Below, piece after piece: positions 17,951-26,026 of a stretch of DNA of 64,000 nucleotides. The position numbers were made by a program, and so were the translations under genes. The notes beneath the pieces were generated by a model, which saw only the letters and a list, made by a program, of their open reading frames with translations, made no database searches and was not told the origin of the DNA. Origin of the DNA: UBA6168 sp965222975 (GTDB lineage Bacteria; Bacteroidota; Bacteroidia; Chitinophagales; Saprospiraceae); assembly GCA_965222975.1 (NCBI GenBank), contig CBDCVJ010000069.1, positions 3,840 to 67,839 on the forward strand, read 5' to 3'. Every line of letters begins with the position of its first letter. Position 1 is the first letter of the stretch.

Positions 17951-17987
17951 AAAATAAGTTAGGGAAATTCTTTCCCTAACTTATTTT
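17951..17987. terminator. Strong bidirectional terminator, mscS / rsmA
   Basis: AAAATAAGTTAGGGAAA and its exact complement form a 17-bp stem with a 3-nt loop (TTC), followed by TTTT on the plus strand and by T-rich DNA on the minus strand. It separates the convergent mscS and rsmA genes. Confidence 0.85.
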
Positions 17988-18010
17988 TTTGAGGGAAATA
18001 AATTTCTCTA

Positions 18011-18796
18011 CTACGTTGCTTTTTTTGTCAATTCCACAAACTCTTCCACACTTAGAACTTCAGGTCTTTTCATAAAATATTCATCGGCCATCATTTCCTC
18101 GCTGTCAAAAAATTGTTTTAAGGTATTCCGCAACATTTTCCGCCGTTGGCTGAATGCCTGTTTTACGATGCGTTTGAATAGTTTTCCATCGCATTCTATG
18201 GGGTTTTCCTTTCTGATCAATCGAATAACAGCTGATTGTACTTTTGGCGGAGGAGCGAAATTTTCATTGCCAACAGAAAACAAATATTCGCCCTCATAAT
18301 AAGCTTGCGTCAAAACGCTGATGACGCCATAGTCCTTTCCGCCCGGCGAGGCAATGATCCGTTGTGCCATTTCTTTTTGGAACATGCCGATCAATTCAGG
18401 GATGTATTCTCGGTAGTCGAGCATTTTAAAAACAATCTGCGAAGAGATATTATAAGGGAAATTGCCGATGATGGAAAAATGATTGTTGGTTGCTGGTTGC
18501 TGGTTGTCGGTTGGGAAAACGTGGGCAAGGTTAAGTTGGAGGAAATCTTCGGAAATGACCTTACCATGTAGTTGCACATAGTTTCTATGCAAATGATCTA
18601 CCATATCAGGGTCGGCCTCGACCACCATCAGTTTAATATTTTTCTCCAATAAGTATTTTGTCAAAAACCCTTGCCCTGGGCCAATTTCTAAAACCCTTGG
18701 TTTTCCGTCGCCCACAGTAAGCGAATCGGCAATACGTCTGGCAATATCTTCATTTGTCAAAAAATGCTGCCCATAAGATTTTTTTGCCCGTATCAA
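18011..18796 (-). CDS. rsmA: 16S rRNA (adenine1518-N6/adenine1519-N6)-dimethyltransferase
   Basis: A 261-residue enzyme (KsgA) that dimethylates two adjacent adenines in helix 45 of 16S rRNA. Motifs: AKKSYGQHFLTN start, SAM-binding VLEIGPGQGFLTKYLLEKN, VEADPDM, and the catalytic IGNFPYNISSQIVFK. The C-terminal domain contains FSQRRKMLRNTLK. Odd: between VFPT and the catalytic motif lies TDNQQPATNNH, encoded by CAACCAGCAACCAGCAACCA; this DNA is typical of the simple intergenic repeats of this genome, so a repeat seems to have entered the gene in frame. The gene should still be functional. Divergent from pdxA. Confidence 0.96.
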   Translation of the reverse strand: MIRAKKSYGQHFLTNEDIARRIADSLTVGDGKPRVLEIGPGQGFLTKYLLEKNIKLMVVEADPDMVDHLHRNYVQLHGKVISEDFLQLNLAHVFPTDNQQPATNNHFSIIGNFPYNISSQIVFKMLDYREYIPELIGMFQKEMAQRIIASPGGKDYGVISVLTQAYYEGEYLFSVGNENFAPPPKVQSAVIRLIRKENPIECDGKLFKRIVKQAFSQRRKMLRNTLKQFFDSEEMMADEYFMKRPEVLSVEEFVELTKKAT

Positions 18797-18870
18797 ATGA
18801 TTTATATTTTTGAAAATATTTAACCGGTGACCTGATAAACAAGAGCTAACGGCTTGGGGAATAAAATGAG

Positions 18871-18878
18871 TACTTTTG
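18871..18878 (+). promoter_or_regulatory. -7 box for pdxA
   Basis: TACTTTTG matches TAnnTTTG and overlaps the TTG codon at 18876, which is the most upstream start in the pdxA frame. Transcription would begin near 18885, ruling that start out. A TTG at 18854-18856 is the nearest -33 candidate (14-nt spacer, short). Confidence 0.55.
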
Positions 18879-18956
18879 CCGCTCTTTCAAATAAAGTCAC
18901 AGGCTTTTGATTGGCCCGACTCAAAACTCAATAACTTACTAACTCAAAACTTCCCC

Positions 18957-20084
18957 GTGGATCAGATAACTGAAATATTAGAAAAGAAGAGCAAAAGTAC
19001 CAAACCAACGATCAATAAAAACAAGCCGGTTATTGGCATCTCGATTGGTGATATCAACGGCATTGGATTGGAAGTGATCCTAAAAGCCCTCAACCACAAA
19101 CGGATCATCCATCTCTGTACACCTGTGATATATGGTTCTTCCAAGGTTGTTTCCTATCATAAAAACATTGTGGCTTTGGATGAACTGACTTTTTATGGGC
19201 AGCGCAACGCAGAGCGCCTTTCCTACGACAAAGTCAACGTGGTTAATTGTTGGAATGAAAATGTGAACATTACCCTTGGCAAGCCGACAGATGCTGGTGG
19301 TAAGTTCGCACAAATGAGCCTTGAGGCAGCTACCCGCGACCTCAAGGCTGGATTGATTGATGCATTGGTGACCGCTCCCATCCACAAAAAATCCATGGAG
19401 CTGGCGGGATTCGCCCACGTGGGCCATACGGAATATTTGACCAAAGAATTTAACGCCAAGAATAGTCTGATGTTATTGGCCAATGACAACCTGAGGGTCG
19501 GTTTGGTTACTTCCCATATTCCTTTACGAGCCGTGGCCGATGCAATTACGAAGGAAAACATTATCAATAAATTACGGATTTTCAACAATACTTTGAAAGT
19601 GGACTTTGGCTTTGAGCGCCCATCTATTGCCGTGCTTGGCCTCAACCCACATGCTGGAGAAGAAGGTATGCTGGGTCATGAGGAAGAAAAAGTAATACGC
19701 CCCGCTGTTGTGGAAGCGAAGAAGGAAGGCGGCATGATGGTCTTTGGCCCTTTTGCCGCGGACGGTTTTTTTGGTTCAGGTCAATTCAACAAATTTGATG
19801 GTATTCTTGCCATGTACCACGACCAGGGGTTGATCCCCTTTAAAGCCCTAACTTTTGGCAGTGGCGTCAATTTTACGGCTGGTCTTTCCTGCATCCGCAC
19901 CTCTCCTGATCACGGCACCGCTTTCGATCTGGCTGGTAAAAATTCCGCTGACTCCTCTTCCTTCCTGCACGCCATGTTCATGGCGATTGATGTACACCGT
20001 AACAGGAAAGAATATCATGAATTGAAAGAAAATGCCGTGAAGAAAGTGGCGACAGAAGAAGAGAAGGACGAGACAGCAGATTAA
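18957..20084 (+). CDS. pdxA: 4-hydroxythreonine-4-phosphate dehydrogenase
   Basis: A 375-residue enzyme of pyridoxal phosphate synthesis that oxidises 4-phosphohydroxy-threonine with NAD and decarboxylates it. Signatures: GISIGDINGIGLEVILKAL at the N-terminus, the AGHTE-type GFAHVGHTEYL, metal-binding His residues in VTSHIPLRAV, MYHDQGLIPFK and SPDHGTAFDLAGKN. The frame is open from TTG 18876, but that codon overlaps the -7 box and the codons up to 18950 are intergenic repeat (ACTCAAAACTCAATAA words). GTG at 18957 is therefore chosen. Divergent from rsmA; ends at a shared terminator with the small ORF at 20137. Confidence 0.93.
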   Translation: MDQITEILEKKSKSTKPTINKNKPVIGISIGDINGIGLEVILKALNHKRIIHLCTPVIYGSSKVVSYHKNIVALDELTFYGQRNAERLSYDKVNVVNCWNENVNITLGKPTDAGGKFAQMSLEAATRDLKAGLIDALVTAPIHKKSMELAGFAHVGHTEYLTKEFNAKNSLMLLANDNLRVGLVTSHIPLRAVADAITKENIINKLRIFNNTLKVDFGFERPSIAVLGLNPHAGEEGMLGHEEEKVIRPAVVEAKKEGGMMVFGPFAADGFFGSGQFNKFDGILAMYHDQGLIPFKALTFGSGVNFTAGLSCIRTSPDHGTAFDLAGKNSADSSSFLHAMFMAIDVHRNRKEYHELKENAVKKVATEEEKDETAD

Positions 20085-20090
20085 TGAAAA

Positions 20091-20140
20091 TTAAAATGAA
20101 AAACCACGACGCTGTAAAGTGTCGTGGTTTTTCATTTTAA
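20091..20140. terminator. Convergent terminator, pdxA / small ORF
   Basis: A perfect 20-bp stem (20091-20110 with 20121-20140) around a 10-nt loop, core AAACCACGAC / GTCGTGGTTT with T runs on both strands. The stop codon of the small minus-strand gene (20137) is part of the stem. Confidence 0.85.
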
Positions 20141-20319
20141 TTTAAAATTTCATTTTCATTCCTGAGTTTTTTATCATCCACATTTTTATTGAGGAAATCA
20201 TTCAGCGCATCTATGTTAAAGCTGGTAGTGATTTCACCAAACGTGTTGATGTTTACTTCGAAGCCCTGTAGGTCTTTGTGGACTTTGGGCACTTGCTTGG
20301 TGATTGTTGCTTTTGCCAT
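20137..20319 (-). CDS. Small conserved-looking protein of unknown function
   Basis: A 60-residue protein, Lys/Asn-rich and without membrane segment or signal. It starts MAKATITKQVPKVHKDL and has FGEITTSFNIDALNDFLNK in the second half, which reads like a real small folded or peptide protein rather than random translation. It lies 64 bp downstream of gltX on the same strand, separated by an inverted repeat, and shares a terminator with pdxA. It may be co-transcribed with gltX. Function unknown. Confidence 0.6.
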   Translation of the reverse strand: MAKATITKQVPKVHKDLQGFEVNINTFGEITTSFNIDALNDFLNKNVDDKKLRNENEILN

Positions 20320-20328
20320 GATCTGGTT

Positions 20329-20386
20329 AATTGCTGATTGTTAATTGTTGGTTGCTATCAATTAAACAATCAGCAATTAACAATCA
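20329..20386. repeat. Inverted repeat between gltX and the small ORF
   Basis: Words TGATTGTTAATTG (20335-20347) and CAATTAACAATCA (20374-20386) are exact complements, and a second overlapping pair AATTGCTGATTGTT / AACAATCAGCAATT also matches. It is built from the same simple AAC/AAT words as the insertion in rsmA. Confidence 0.7.
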
Positions 20387-21919
20387 AATTTTATCAAAAT
20401 AGTCCGTTGCTTGATTTAGTCGTTTAATAGTTTCTTCTTTGCCAAGCAGTTCGATCATTTTGAACACATCTGGGCCTTTCATAGTTCCCGCCAGTGCAAT
20501 TCTTAATAATGGAAAAATTTGCCCCATTTTCAGTCCATTATCATTTATGAAATTCTTGACAGCTGTTTCCAACGATGATGCATCAAATAATGCAGCGCTA
20601 TTGATCAGTTCTGTAAGTGAAGAAAAAGCAGCTTTGGTATCATCGTTCCAGCGTTTGGCAACGTTCTGTTCATCATATGTTTTAACACCTTCAAAAAAAT
20701 AAGCACCCTCAGTGGCAAAATCAGTCAACAACACAACTCGGTCTTTCATCAAATCGCAATAGGTTTTTAGGAAATCATTGCTCGCATCATAGCCTTTTTC
20801 GGTAATGAAAGGTTTGGCCATTGTGGCAAGATCGCCTGCGCCAGCAGTTTGGATATATTGCTGATTGAACCACTTTGCTTTATCATAATCGAAGCGGGCA
20901 CCTGACTTGCCGATTTTTTCTAAGGAAAATACTCCGCAGAGTTCGCTCAAGGAAAATATTTCCTGCTCGGTACCGGGGTTCCAACCTAGGAAAGCAAGGA
21001 AGTTGATAGCCGCTTCTGGTAAAAAGCCAAATTCTTTAAAGCCCAAGAAACTATCCTCTTCCGAGTCGGCCTGCCAAGCCAACGGAAAAACGGGCATGTT
21101 GAATTTAGCTCCGTCCCGCTTGCTCAATTTGCCATTGCCGAATGGTTTTAAAATCAGGGGCAAATGTGCAAATTGTGGCATAGTACCTTCCCAGCCAAAT
21201 GCCCTATACAATAATATGTGGTGTGCCGTGCTGGGCAGCCATTCTTCGCCACGGATGACATGAGAAATTTCCATCAGGTGGTCGTCCACGATGTTGGCGA
21301 GATGGTAGGTCGGCATGCCGTCCGCCTTTAGCAGCACTTTGTCGTCCAATTCGTTGGTTTGAAATGTCACCTCGCCCCTCACCAGGTCGGTGAATGTAAC
21401 CGTCTCGTCCACAGGTACATTTAGACGGATGGTGAAACCATCGCCATTGGCGAGGCGCTGTTTTACCTCATCAGCAGATAGGGTAAGGCTGTTTTTCATT
21501 TCGTTCCGCGTCACGTTGTCGTAGCGGAAATTGTGATTGCCTTGTGCTTTTTCTGCTTCCCTTTTGGCGTTCAGTTCTTCAGGTGTGTCAAAGGCGTAAT
21601 ATGCTTTGCCATTTTCTACTAACTGCATGGCATGTTTACCATAAATATCTTTGCGCTCCGATTGGCGGTAAGGGCCATGCTCGCCCCCAAAACCAGGGCC
21701 CTCTGTTGGCAAGAGGCCAAACCATTTCAGTGATTCAACAATATATTCTTCTGCACCGGGTACATAGCGCCCTTGGTCAGTATCTTCGATTCGAAGGATG
21801 AATGTGCCACCCTTCTTTTTAGCAAATAAATAATTGTACAGTGCAGTGCGGACACCTCCGATGTGCAAAGGCCCTGTTGGGCTGGGGGCAAACCTTACCC
21901 GGGTATTGGAATATGACAT
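20384..21919 (-). CDS. gltX: Glutamyl-tRNA synthetase
   Basis: A 511-residue class I aminoacyl-tRNA synthetase. The HIGH motif is in APSPTGPLHIGGVRTALYNY at about 10-30 and the KMSKS-equivalent is KLSKRDGAKF near 270. The anticodon-binding domain follows in the C-terminal 200 residues. The presence of gatA at 49.5 kb suggests that this enzyme may also load tRNA-Gln with glutamate, which GatCAB would then amidate (inference; glnS is not in the window). A -7 box candidate lies 170 bp upstream. Confidence 0.97.
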   Translation of the reverse strand: MSYSNTRVRFAPSPTGPLHIGGVRTALYNYLFAKKKGGTFILRIEDTDQGRYVPGAEEYIVESLKWFGLLPTEGPGFGGEHGPYRQSERKDIYGKHAMQLVENGKAYYAFDTPEELNAKREAEKAQGNHNFRYDNVTRNEMKNSLTLSADEVKQRLANGDGFTIRLNVPVDETVTFTDLVRGEVTFQTNELDDKVLLKADGMPTYHLANIVDDHLMEISHVIRGEEWLPSTAHHILLYRAFGWEGTMPQFAHLPLILKPFGNGKLSKRDGAKFNMPVFPLAWQADSEEDSFLGFKEFGFLPEAAINFLAFLGWNPGTEQEIFSLSELCGVFSLEKIGKSGARFDYDKAKWFNQQYIQTAGAGDLATMAKPFITEKGYDASNDFLKTYCDLMKDRVVLLTDFATEGAYFFEGVKTYDEQNVAKRWNDDTKAAFSSLTELINSAALFDASSLETAVKNFINDNGLKMGQIFPLLRIALAGTMKGPDVFKMIELLGKEETIKRLNQATDYFDKI

Positions 21920-22242
21920 ATTGCTGGTGGACGGTTGACGGCAGACGGTTGACGGAAATTAACAGTATCCCTTTACCATGAGCGGTTCACCTATTTTATT
22001 TAAAATAATTGAAAAGGTTGGCAGCATAATTAAGTTCCATACGTTTTTCCAACAAATAAATTACCTGCCTAAAACCCTATTTGGGAGCGCAAAAGTAGGT
22101 TTTAAGAAACTTTTCCTCCTCCCTTTTTGTCCAATTCAAAAAGCCACTGATTTGTGGCCCTGGTATCACCCTTATGAACAAACATCCTGTCCTCATTGTG
22201 TAACGGCAAAATTTTATAACATATCCAAAACAGTGCTTTAAC
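21920..22242. other. Intergenic region between divergent gltX and deacetylase
   Basis: A 323-bp gap with short tandem words (GGACGGTTGACGGCAGACGG, 21929-21955) and one -7 box toward gltX (22090-22097). No gene recognised. Confidence 0.45.
22090..22097 (-). promoter_or_regulatory. -7 box candidate for gltX
   Basis: TACTTTTG on the minus strand matches TAnnTTTG, about 170 nt before the gltX ATG. No TTG lies at the expected spacing. Confidence 0.4.
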
Positions 22243-22893
22243 ATGTATCTCGTCAAAACACCGCAAATCATCCAAAACCTATTTCCAAATTTCACGTGGA
22301 AAATACCTTCCCACGAGAAGGTGTTGTACCTTACTTTCGATGATGGTCCTATCCCAGAGGTTACGCCATGGGTGCTTGAGCAATTGGCTGCTTATCAAGC
22401 TAAGGCTACTTTCTTCTGCGTGGGCGACAATGTGAAAAAACACCTTGACGTGTTTCAAAAGGTAGTAGGAGGCGGGCATTCGATCGGTAGCCACACTTTC
22501 AATCATCTCAGTGGCTGGGCTTCCGAAAATATTCCTTATTTCCACAATGTGCGCCACTGCGCCCGTTTGGTCGACTCAAACTTATTTCGTCCGCCATATG
22601 GACGCCTCAAACCAAAACAATCCCAGTTCTTGCAAAGGCATTACCGCATTGTCATGTGGGATGTATTGAGTGGTGATTTTGACAACAAAATCAATAAGGA
22701 ACAATGCCTAGGTAATGTGATCAAACATGCAGGAAAAGGATCTATCGTAGTGTTTCACGATAGTATCAAGGCTTGGGAAAAGCTGCAATTTGTTTTGCCA
22801 AAAGTATTAAAGTATTTTTCAGAGAAAGGCTTCCGTTTCGAAGCTTTAGCAGAGCGGGCAGTTTTGGAAAATTCTTTGGCTTCGGTAGCATAA
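22243..22893 (+). CDS. Polysaccharide deacetylase (NodB homology domain)
   Basis: A 216-residue carbohydrate esterase family 4 enzyme that removes N-acetyl groups from a glycan such as peptidoglycan or chitooligosaccharide. Metal-binding and catalytic motifs: LYLTFDDGPIPEVTPWVLEQ (Asp pair), SIGSHTFNHLSGW (His pair), FRPPYGRLKPKQ and VFHDSIKAWEKL. No signal peptide is seen, so the site of action is unclear; the form is the short single-domain type of Bacteroidota. Single gene. Confidence 0.93.
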   Translation: MYLVKTPQIIQNLFPNFTWKIPSHEKVLYLTFDDGPIPEVTPWVLEQLAAYQAKATFFCVGDNVKKHLDVFQKVVGGGHSIGSHTFNHLSGWASENIPYFHNVRHCARLVDSNLFRPPYGRLKPKQSQFLQRHYRIVMWDVLSGDFDNKINKEQCLGNVIKHAGKGSIVVFHDSIKAWEKLQFVLPKVLKYFSEKGFRFEALAERAVLENSLASVA

Positions 22894-22901
22894 ATTTAAG
22901 G

Positions 22902-23441
22902 TCATTTAAAGTAATCCACCACTTCCCCTTCCGAGATCACTAAAGGGATTTTGTTCTGTATCACCTTTCTTTTGCTACGGCTCAGTTCGTCGAAATGAAG
23001 GCCGTACAAGGCATGGGCCGATTCTTCCCAGAGTTCATTATAGGCTGCTTTGAGTTCATTATAGACCGAAATGTAAATATTGTAAGAAGTACTACGGTCA
23101 TTTTGCAGGGAAATAATGGCTTGGTTTGGTGCAACGGCAAGACTTTCGCTTTTATCGGGGTTCATAATAAACTCTTTGGTCTTGTCCTTGAGTTGTTCCA
23201 CATACATCCGTTCTCCCCTTACCATGAGTTCATCATTGAAGTTAATCTTAACGCTTAAAATATTTCTTTTGGGGATAGGTGGAAAAGGCTTATTCTGCAT
23301 GGGAGGCAATTTAACCAGTATGCCTTTATCAATATCAATGGTTGTGGTAACGAGAATAAAGACCAATAAGAGGAAGGCAATGTCGGCCATTGAACTGGCA
23401 TTGACAGCCACTTCAGCCCTTCGCTTTGAAATAGTACGCAT
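22902..23441 (-). CDS. exbD: ExbD/TolR-type biopolymer transport protein
   Basis: A 179-residue protein from the chosen start. It has the usual cytoplasmic start (MRTISKRRAEVAVNASSMAD), one membrane helix with the essential Asp just before it (MADIAFLLLVFILVTTTI) and a periplasmic domain. Established: ExbD works with ExbB and TonB to energise outer-membrane receptors. Here no exbB or tonB is adjacent, so it is an orphan and would pair with components encoded elsewhere. The frame stays open to 23573, but a -7 box (23457-23464) lies inside that extension and the family starts at M(R)TISKRR. Confidence 0.88.
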   Translation of the reverse strand: MRTISKRRAEVAVNASSMADIAFLLLVFILVTTTIDIDKGILVKLPPMQNKPFPPIPKRNILSVKINFNDELMVRGERMYVEQLKDKTKEFIMNPDKSESLAVAPNQAIISLQNDRSTSYNIYISVYNELKAAYNELWEESAHALYGLHFDELSRSKRKVIQNKIPLVISEGEVVDYFK

Positions 23442-23456
23442 AGCTTTATATTTGAA

Positions 23457-23464
23457 CAAAAATA
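23457..23464 (-). promoter_or_regulatory. -7 box for exbD
   Basis: TATTTTTG on the minus strand matches TAnnTTTG and ends 15 nt before the chosen ATG at 23441, supporting that start. Confidence 0.4.
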
Positions 23465-23714
23465 GATTGTTAGCAAGTAGGTATAGAGAAAGGCTCCAAA
23501 TCACTTTAATCAGTTGGTTATTGACCTTGTATACCCTCTGATAACTTCTTAAATGATGCAATAGCCCTAACAAAATGGTGTGCGAATGGCGATTTTTCCC
23601 CAGCCGTTTTTTTTATGTATAAATTTTTAGAAATTTGCCGCGTCCCAAGCAATTGAAAATCACAAGATTAATAGACACAATAAAAAACCCAGTGCCCCAA
23701 ACCTGCCTAAGCCT

Positions 23715-24812
23715 ATGTCCAGCATGCTTGCCAAATACGCCCAGCTTCTTGTCCATTACTGTGTAGAAATCAAGGAAGGAGACCGACTGTACGTTGCCAG
23801 CACTACGTTGGCCGAACCGCTCGTGCGTGAAATATGGAGAGAGGCATTACGGGTAGGGGCGATTGTAGAAGTTGACCTGGCGTTTCGGGAAAAGGGTAAT
23901 ATTTTAATGAAAGAAGCTGGCGAAAAACAATTACAGCATATTTCACCATTATATGAGATGGCCATGCGCGAGTTTGATGCCTATCTTAATATAATGGCAC
24001 CCTTCAACCTTCGGGAAGACCAGAGCGTTGACCCAGACAAATCCAATATCAGGAAAAAGGCCATAGCACCAGTCAGTAAAATGTATTTCGAGCGCACTGC
24101 GACGAGGTCGCTGAAAAGGAATTTGTGCCAGTACCCTACCTTGGCCAATGCGCAAGAGGCAGGTATGTCTTATGAGGATTATGAGCATTTCGTTTTCAAT
24201 GCTTGCCGGTTGTATGAAGATGACCCTGCCGCTGCATGGTTGGAAGTGCGCCGCTCCCAACAGCACATTGTTAACCTGCTCAACAGCAGAGAAAAAATTA
24301 GGTATAGAGGGGAAGGCGTGGACATCACATTCTCCACCAAAGGCCGTACTTGGATCAACTCAGATGGACAGACCAATATGCCTTCTGGGGAAGTTTACAC
24401 CTCACCTGAGGAGGACAGTGTAAACGGAACCATCCATTACACCTACCCTGTGATCTACGGTGGACATGCTGTGGAAGGAATAACGCTGTGGGTCAAGGAT
24501 GGGTACATTGAGAAATGGGAAGCAGCACAAGGAAAAGAGGTGTTGGACAATGTTTTCCAATTACCAGGTGCCCGACGTTTCGGAGAAGCTGCAATTGGAA
24601 CAAACTATAAAATTGACCGTTTCACGAAAAATATTCTTTTCGACGAAAAGATAGGAGGGACCGTGCACATGGCCATTGGCCAGTCTTACTTACAAGCTGG
24701 TGGAAAGAACCAATCTTCCATTCATTGGGACATGATTGCAGATATGAAAAACGGCGGGGAGATTTATGCAGACGGTGAGAAAATATATGACAGCGGAAAA
24801 TTCATTTTTTAA
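23715..24812 (+). CDS. Aminopeptidase, M29 family
   Basis: A 365-residue metallo-aminopeptidase of the AmpS/aminopeptidase T family, which removes N-terminal residues from peptides using two metal ions. The expected ligands and catalytic residues are visible: Glu in MPSGEVYTSP, Glu in RRFGEAAIGTN, His and Tyr in TVHMAIGQSY, and His/Asp in SSIHWDMI. It has no signal peptide, so it is cytoplasmic. Slightly shorter than the typical 400-410 residues, but the N-terminal domain is present. Single gene. Confidence 0.93.
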   Translation: MSSMLAKYAQLLVHYCVEIKEGDRLYVASTTLAEPLVREIWREALRVGAIVEVDLAFREKGNILMKEAGEKQLQHISPLYEMAMREFDAYLNIMAPFNLREDQSVDPDKSNIRKKAIAPVSKMYFERTATRSLKRNLCQYPTLANAQEAGMSYEDYEHFVFNACRLYEDDPAAAWLEVRRSQQHIVNLLNSREKIRYRGEGVDITFSTKGRTWINSDGQTNMPSGEVYTSPEEDSVNGTIHYTYPVIYGGHAVEGITLWVKDGYIEKWEAAQGKEVLDNVFQLPGARRFGEAAIGTNYKIDRFTKNILFDEKIGGTVHMAIGQSYLQAGGKNQSSIHWDMIADMKNGGEIYADGEKIYDSGKFIF

Positions 24813-24992
24813 GGGATAAAGGGTTGGATATTAAGGTTTAAATGGGGTTTCGGGCAAATTTGTGCTGCAAAAAATAGCCCGAATGTTACCAGTTTTCCTA
24901 AATTTGGGGTCACATTTGAAACCCAAACAAACTTAATATTTTTTGACGAAAACCATTTTTCCCAAAACGACACTATACAATAACATCAAGAC

Positions 24993-25874
24993 GTGGAGAA
25001 CAACATTGCATTTCTGGAGTTGAAGTACGGTAACATCTATGGCGGTTTCCCAAACTTTTTTGCCATTGCCGAAGTATCCCTATTAGTATTTGAACAGCGT
25101 TCAAAGAAAATATTCATAGAAACTTTTACCAATAAGGTGGATGTGGACTATGTAAGCGTTTACTCAAAAACAAATGAATTAGGCCATACTATAGGCCGCT
25201 TTAAAGAAGTCATCAATATGAGGTCGGGCCGTCGCCGTCCTTTTATGGAAGAGTTTAAAATAGATAAGCGGGCTTTGCAGTATTCATTTAAACAACTGCG
25301 CCCTGTTCACAATCGTGTTAAACGGTTTATGCTCGATGCTCTCCGTAAGTACCGAATTCAAACTATCATAACTTTTGACGGCAGAAGGGACATTTTCCTT
25401 TGCGAAAGATCAGGTGTACGCTTTGGCCGCACACAAATAGTTGACCTGCAAAAAGAACTCAATAAAGAAACAGACTACCTGTTCTCCTTGAACAAATTGT
25501 CTGTTATTGCTGGTTACGATATGGACGGTTCATATCTCCGTTCCAATAATGAAGAGTACTGGCTCCATCCTATTGCCGCAAAGCAACTTTATCCCGGTTC
25601 GGCAGCATGGGATGCTTCCAGGCTATTGATGGTTCACAATGAATTCTATGGTCATAAGACCGATTTCCTGCTACGTGCCCAACAGCTTTTAAACAAGATT
25701 CAACAAACTACCGCTGCTGCTAAACCTGAAGAAGAGGCTACTGATGCGATTGATGAACCCTCGGCCGAACCTCTGGAGGAAGTGTCCGCTGTTACTGAAG
25801 AAGCCTCAGCTGATGCTGATGCTCCGGCAACTGAACCAGCAGCTGAATCTTCCGGTGATAAAGAAGAAGAATAA
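24993..25874 (+). CDS. Protein of unknown function with Ala/Glu-rich tail
   Basis: A 293-residue protein with a GTG start; no ATG alternative nearby. The first 230 residues look like a compact alpha/beta domain: IAFLELKYGNIYGG at the start, TIITFDGRRDIFLCERSG near 130, VDLQKELN, and DASRLLMVHNEFYG near 210. This order (acidic pair, internal Asp, late His-containing helix) faintly recalls DEDDh exonuclease-type RNase H folds, but that is speculative. The last 55 residues are a disordered tail rich in Ala, Glu, Pro and Ser. No signal peptide. It ends at a strong terminator. I do not recognise a named family. Confidence 0.65.
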   Translation: MENNIAFLELKYGNIYGGFPNFFAIAEVSLLVFEQRSKKIFIETFTNKVDVDYVSVYSKTNELGHTIGRFKEVINMRSGRRRPFMEEFKIDKRALQYSFKQLRPVHNRVKRFMLDALRKYRIQTIITFDGRRDIFLCERSGVRFGRTQIVDLQKELNKETDYLFSLNKLSVIAGYDMDGSYLRSNNEEYWLHPIAAKQLYPGSAAWDASRLLMVHNEFYGHKTDFLLRAQQLLNKIQQTTAAAKPEEEATDAIDEPSAEPLEEVSAVTEEASADADAPATEPAAESSGDKEEE

Positions 25875-25893
25875 ATATTTCTTTCAAATAAAG

Positions 25894-25923
25894 AAAAACA
25901 GTGCTGCGTACAGCACTGTTTTT
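25894..25923 (+). terminator. Intrinsic terminator
   Basis: AAAAACAGTGCTG / CAGCACTGTTTTT is a 13-bp stem with a CGTA loop and a run of T. It lies 20 nt after the stop of the unknown gene at 24993-25874. Confidence 0.9.
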
Positions 25924-25940
25924 TTTTATCCATTTACAAT

Positions 25941-25958
25941 TTTTAAGTTAACTTAAAA
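25941..25958. promoter_or_regulatory. 18-bp palindromic operator, likely bound by the adjacent DtxR/MntR repressor
   Basis: TTTTAAGTTAACTTAAAA is a perfect 18-bp palindrome. It sits 6 nt upstream of the TACATTTG -7 box, covering the -33 region, and 68 nt before the start of the DtxR/MntR-type gene. Family operators have the same architecture (TTAGGTTAACCTAA-like), so autoregulation is likely. Confidence 0.7.
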
Positions 25959-25964
25959 ATATTT

Positions 25965-25972
25965 TACATTTG
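25965..25972 (+). promoter_or_regulatory. -7 box of the metal regulator gene
   Basis: TACATTTG matches TAnnTTTG. It lies just downstream of the palindrome and about 55 nt before the ATG at 26027. Confidence 0.6.
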
Positions 25973-26026
25973 CACTAATCTTTTCGAAACGGTTTCAAAA
26001 CCCAAATTGGATATTTCAAACCCAAC

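Noticed and set aside
18876..18956. Extended N-terminus of pdxA from a TTG codon
   Set aside because: The TTG is part of a TAnnTTTG -7 box and the following codons are intergenic repeat; GTG 18957 is preferred.
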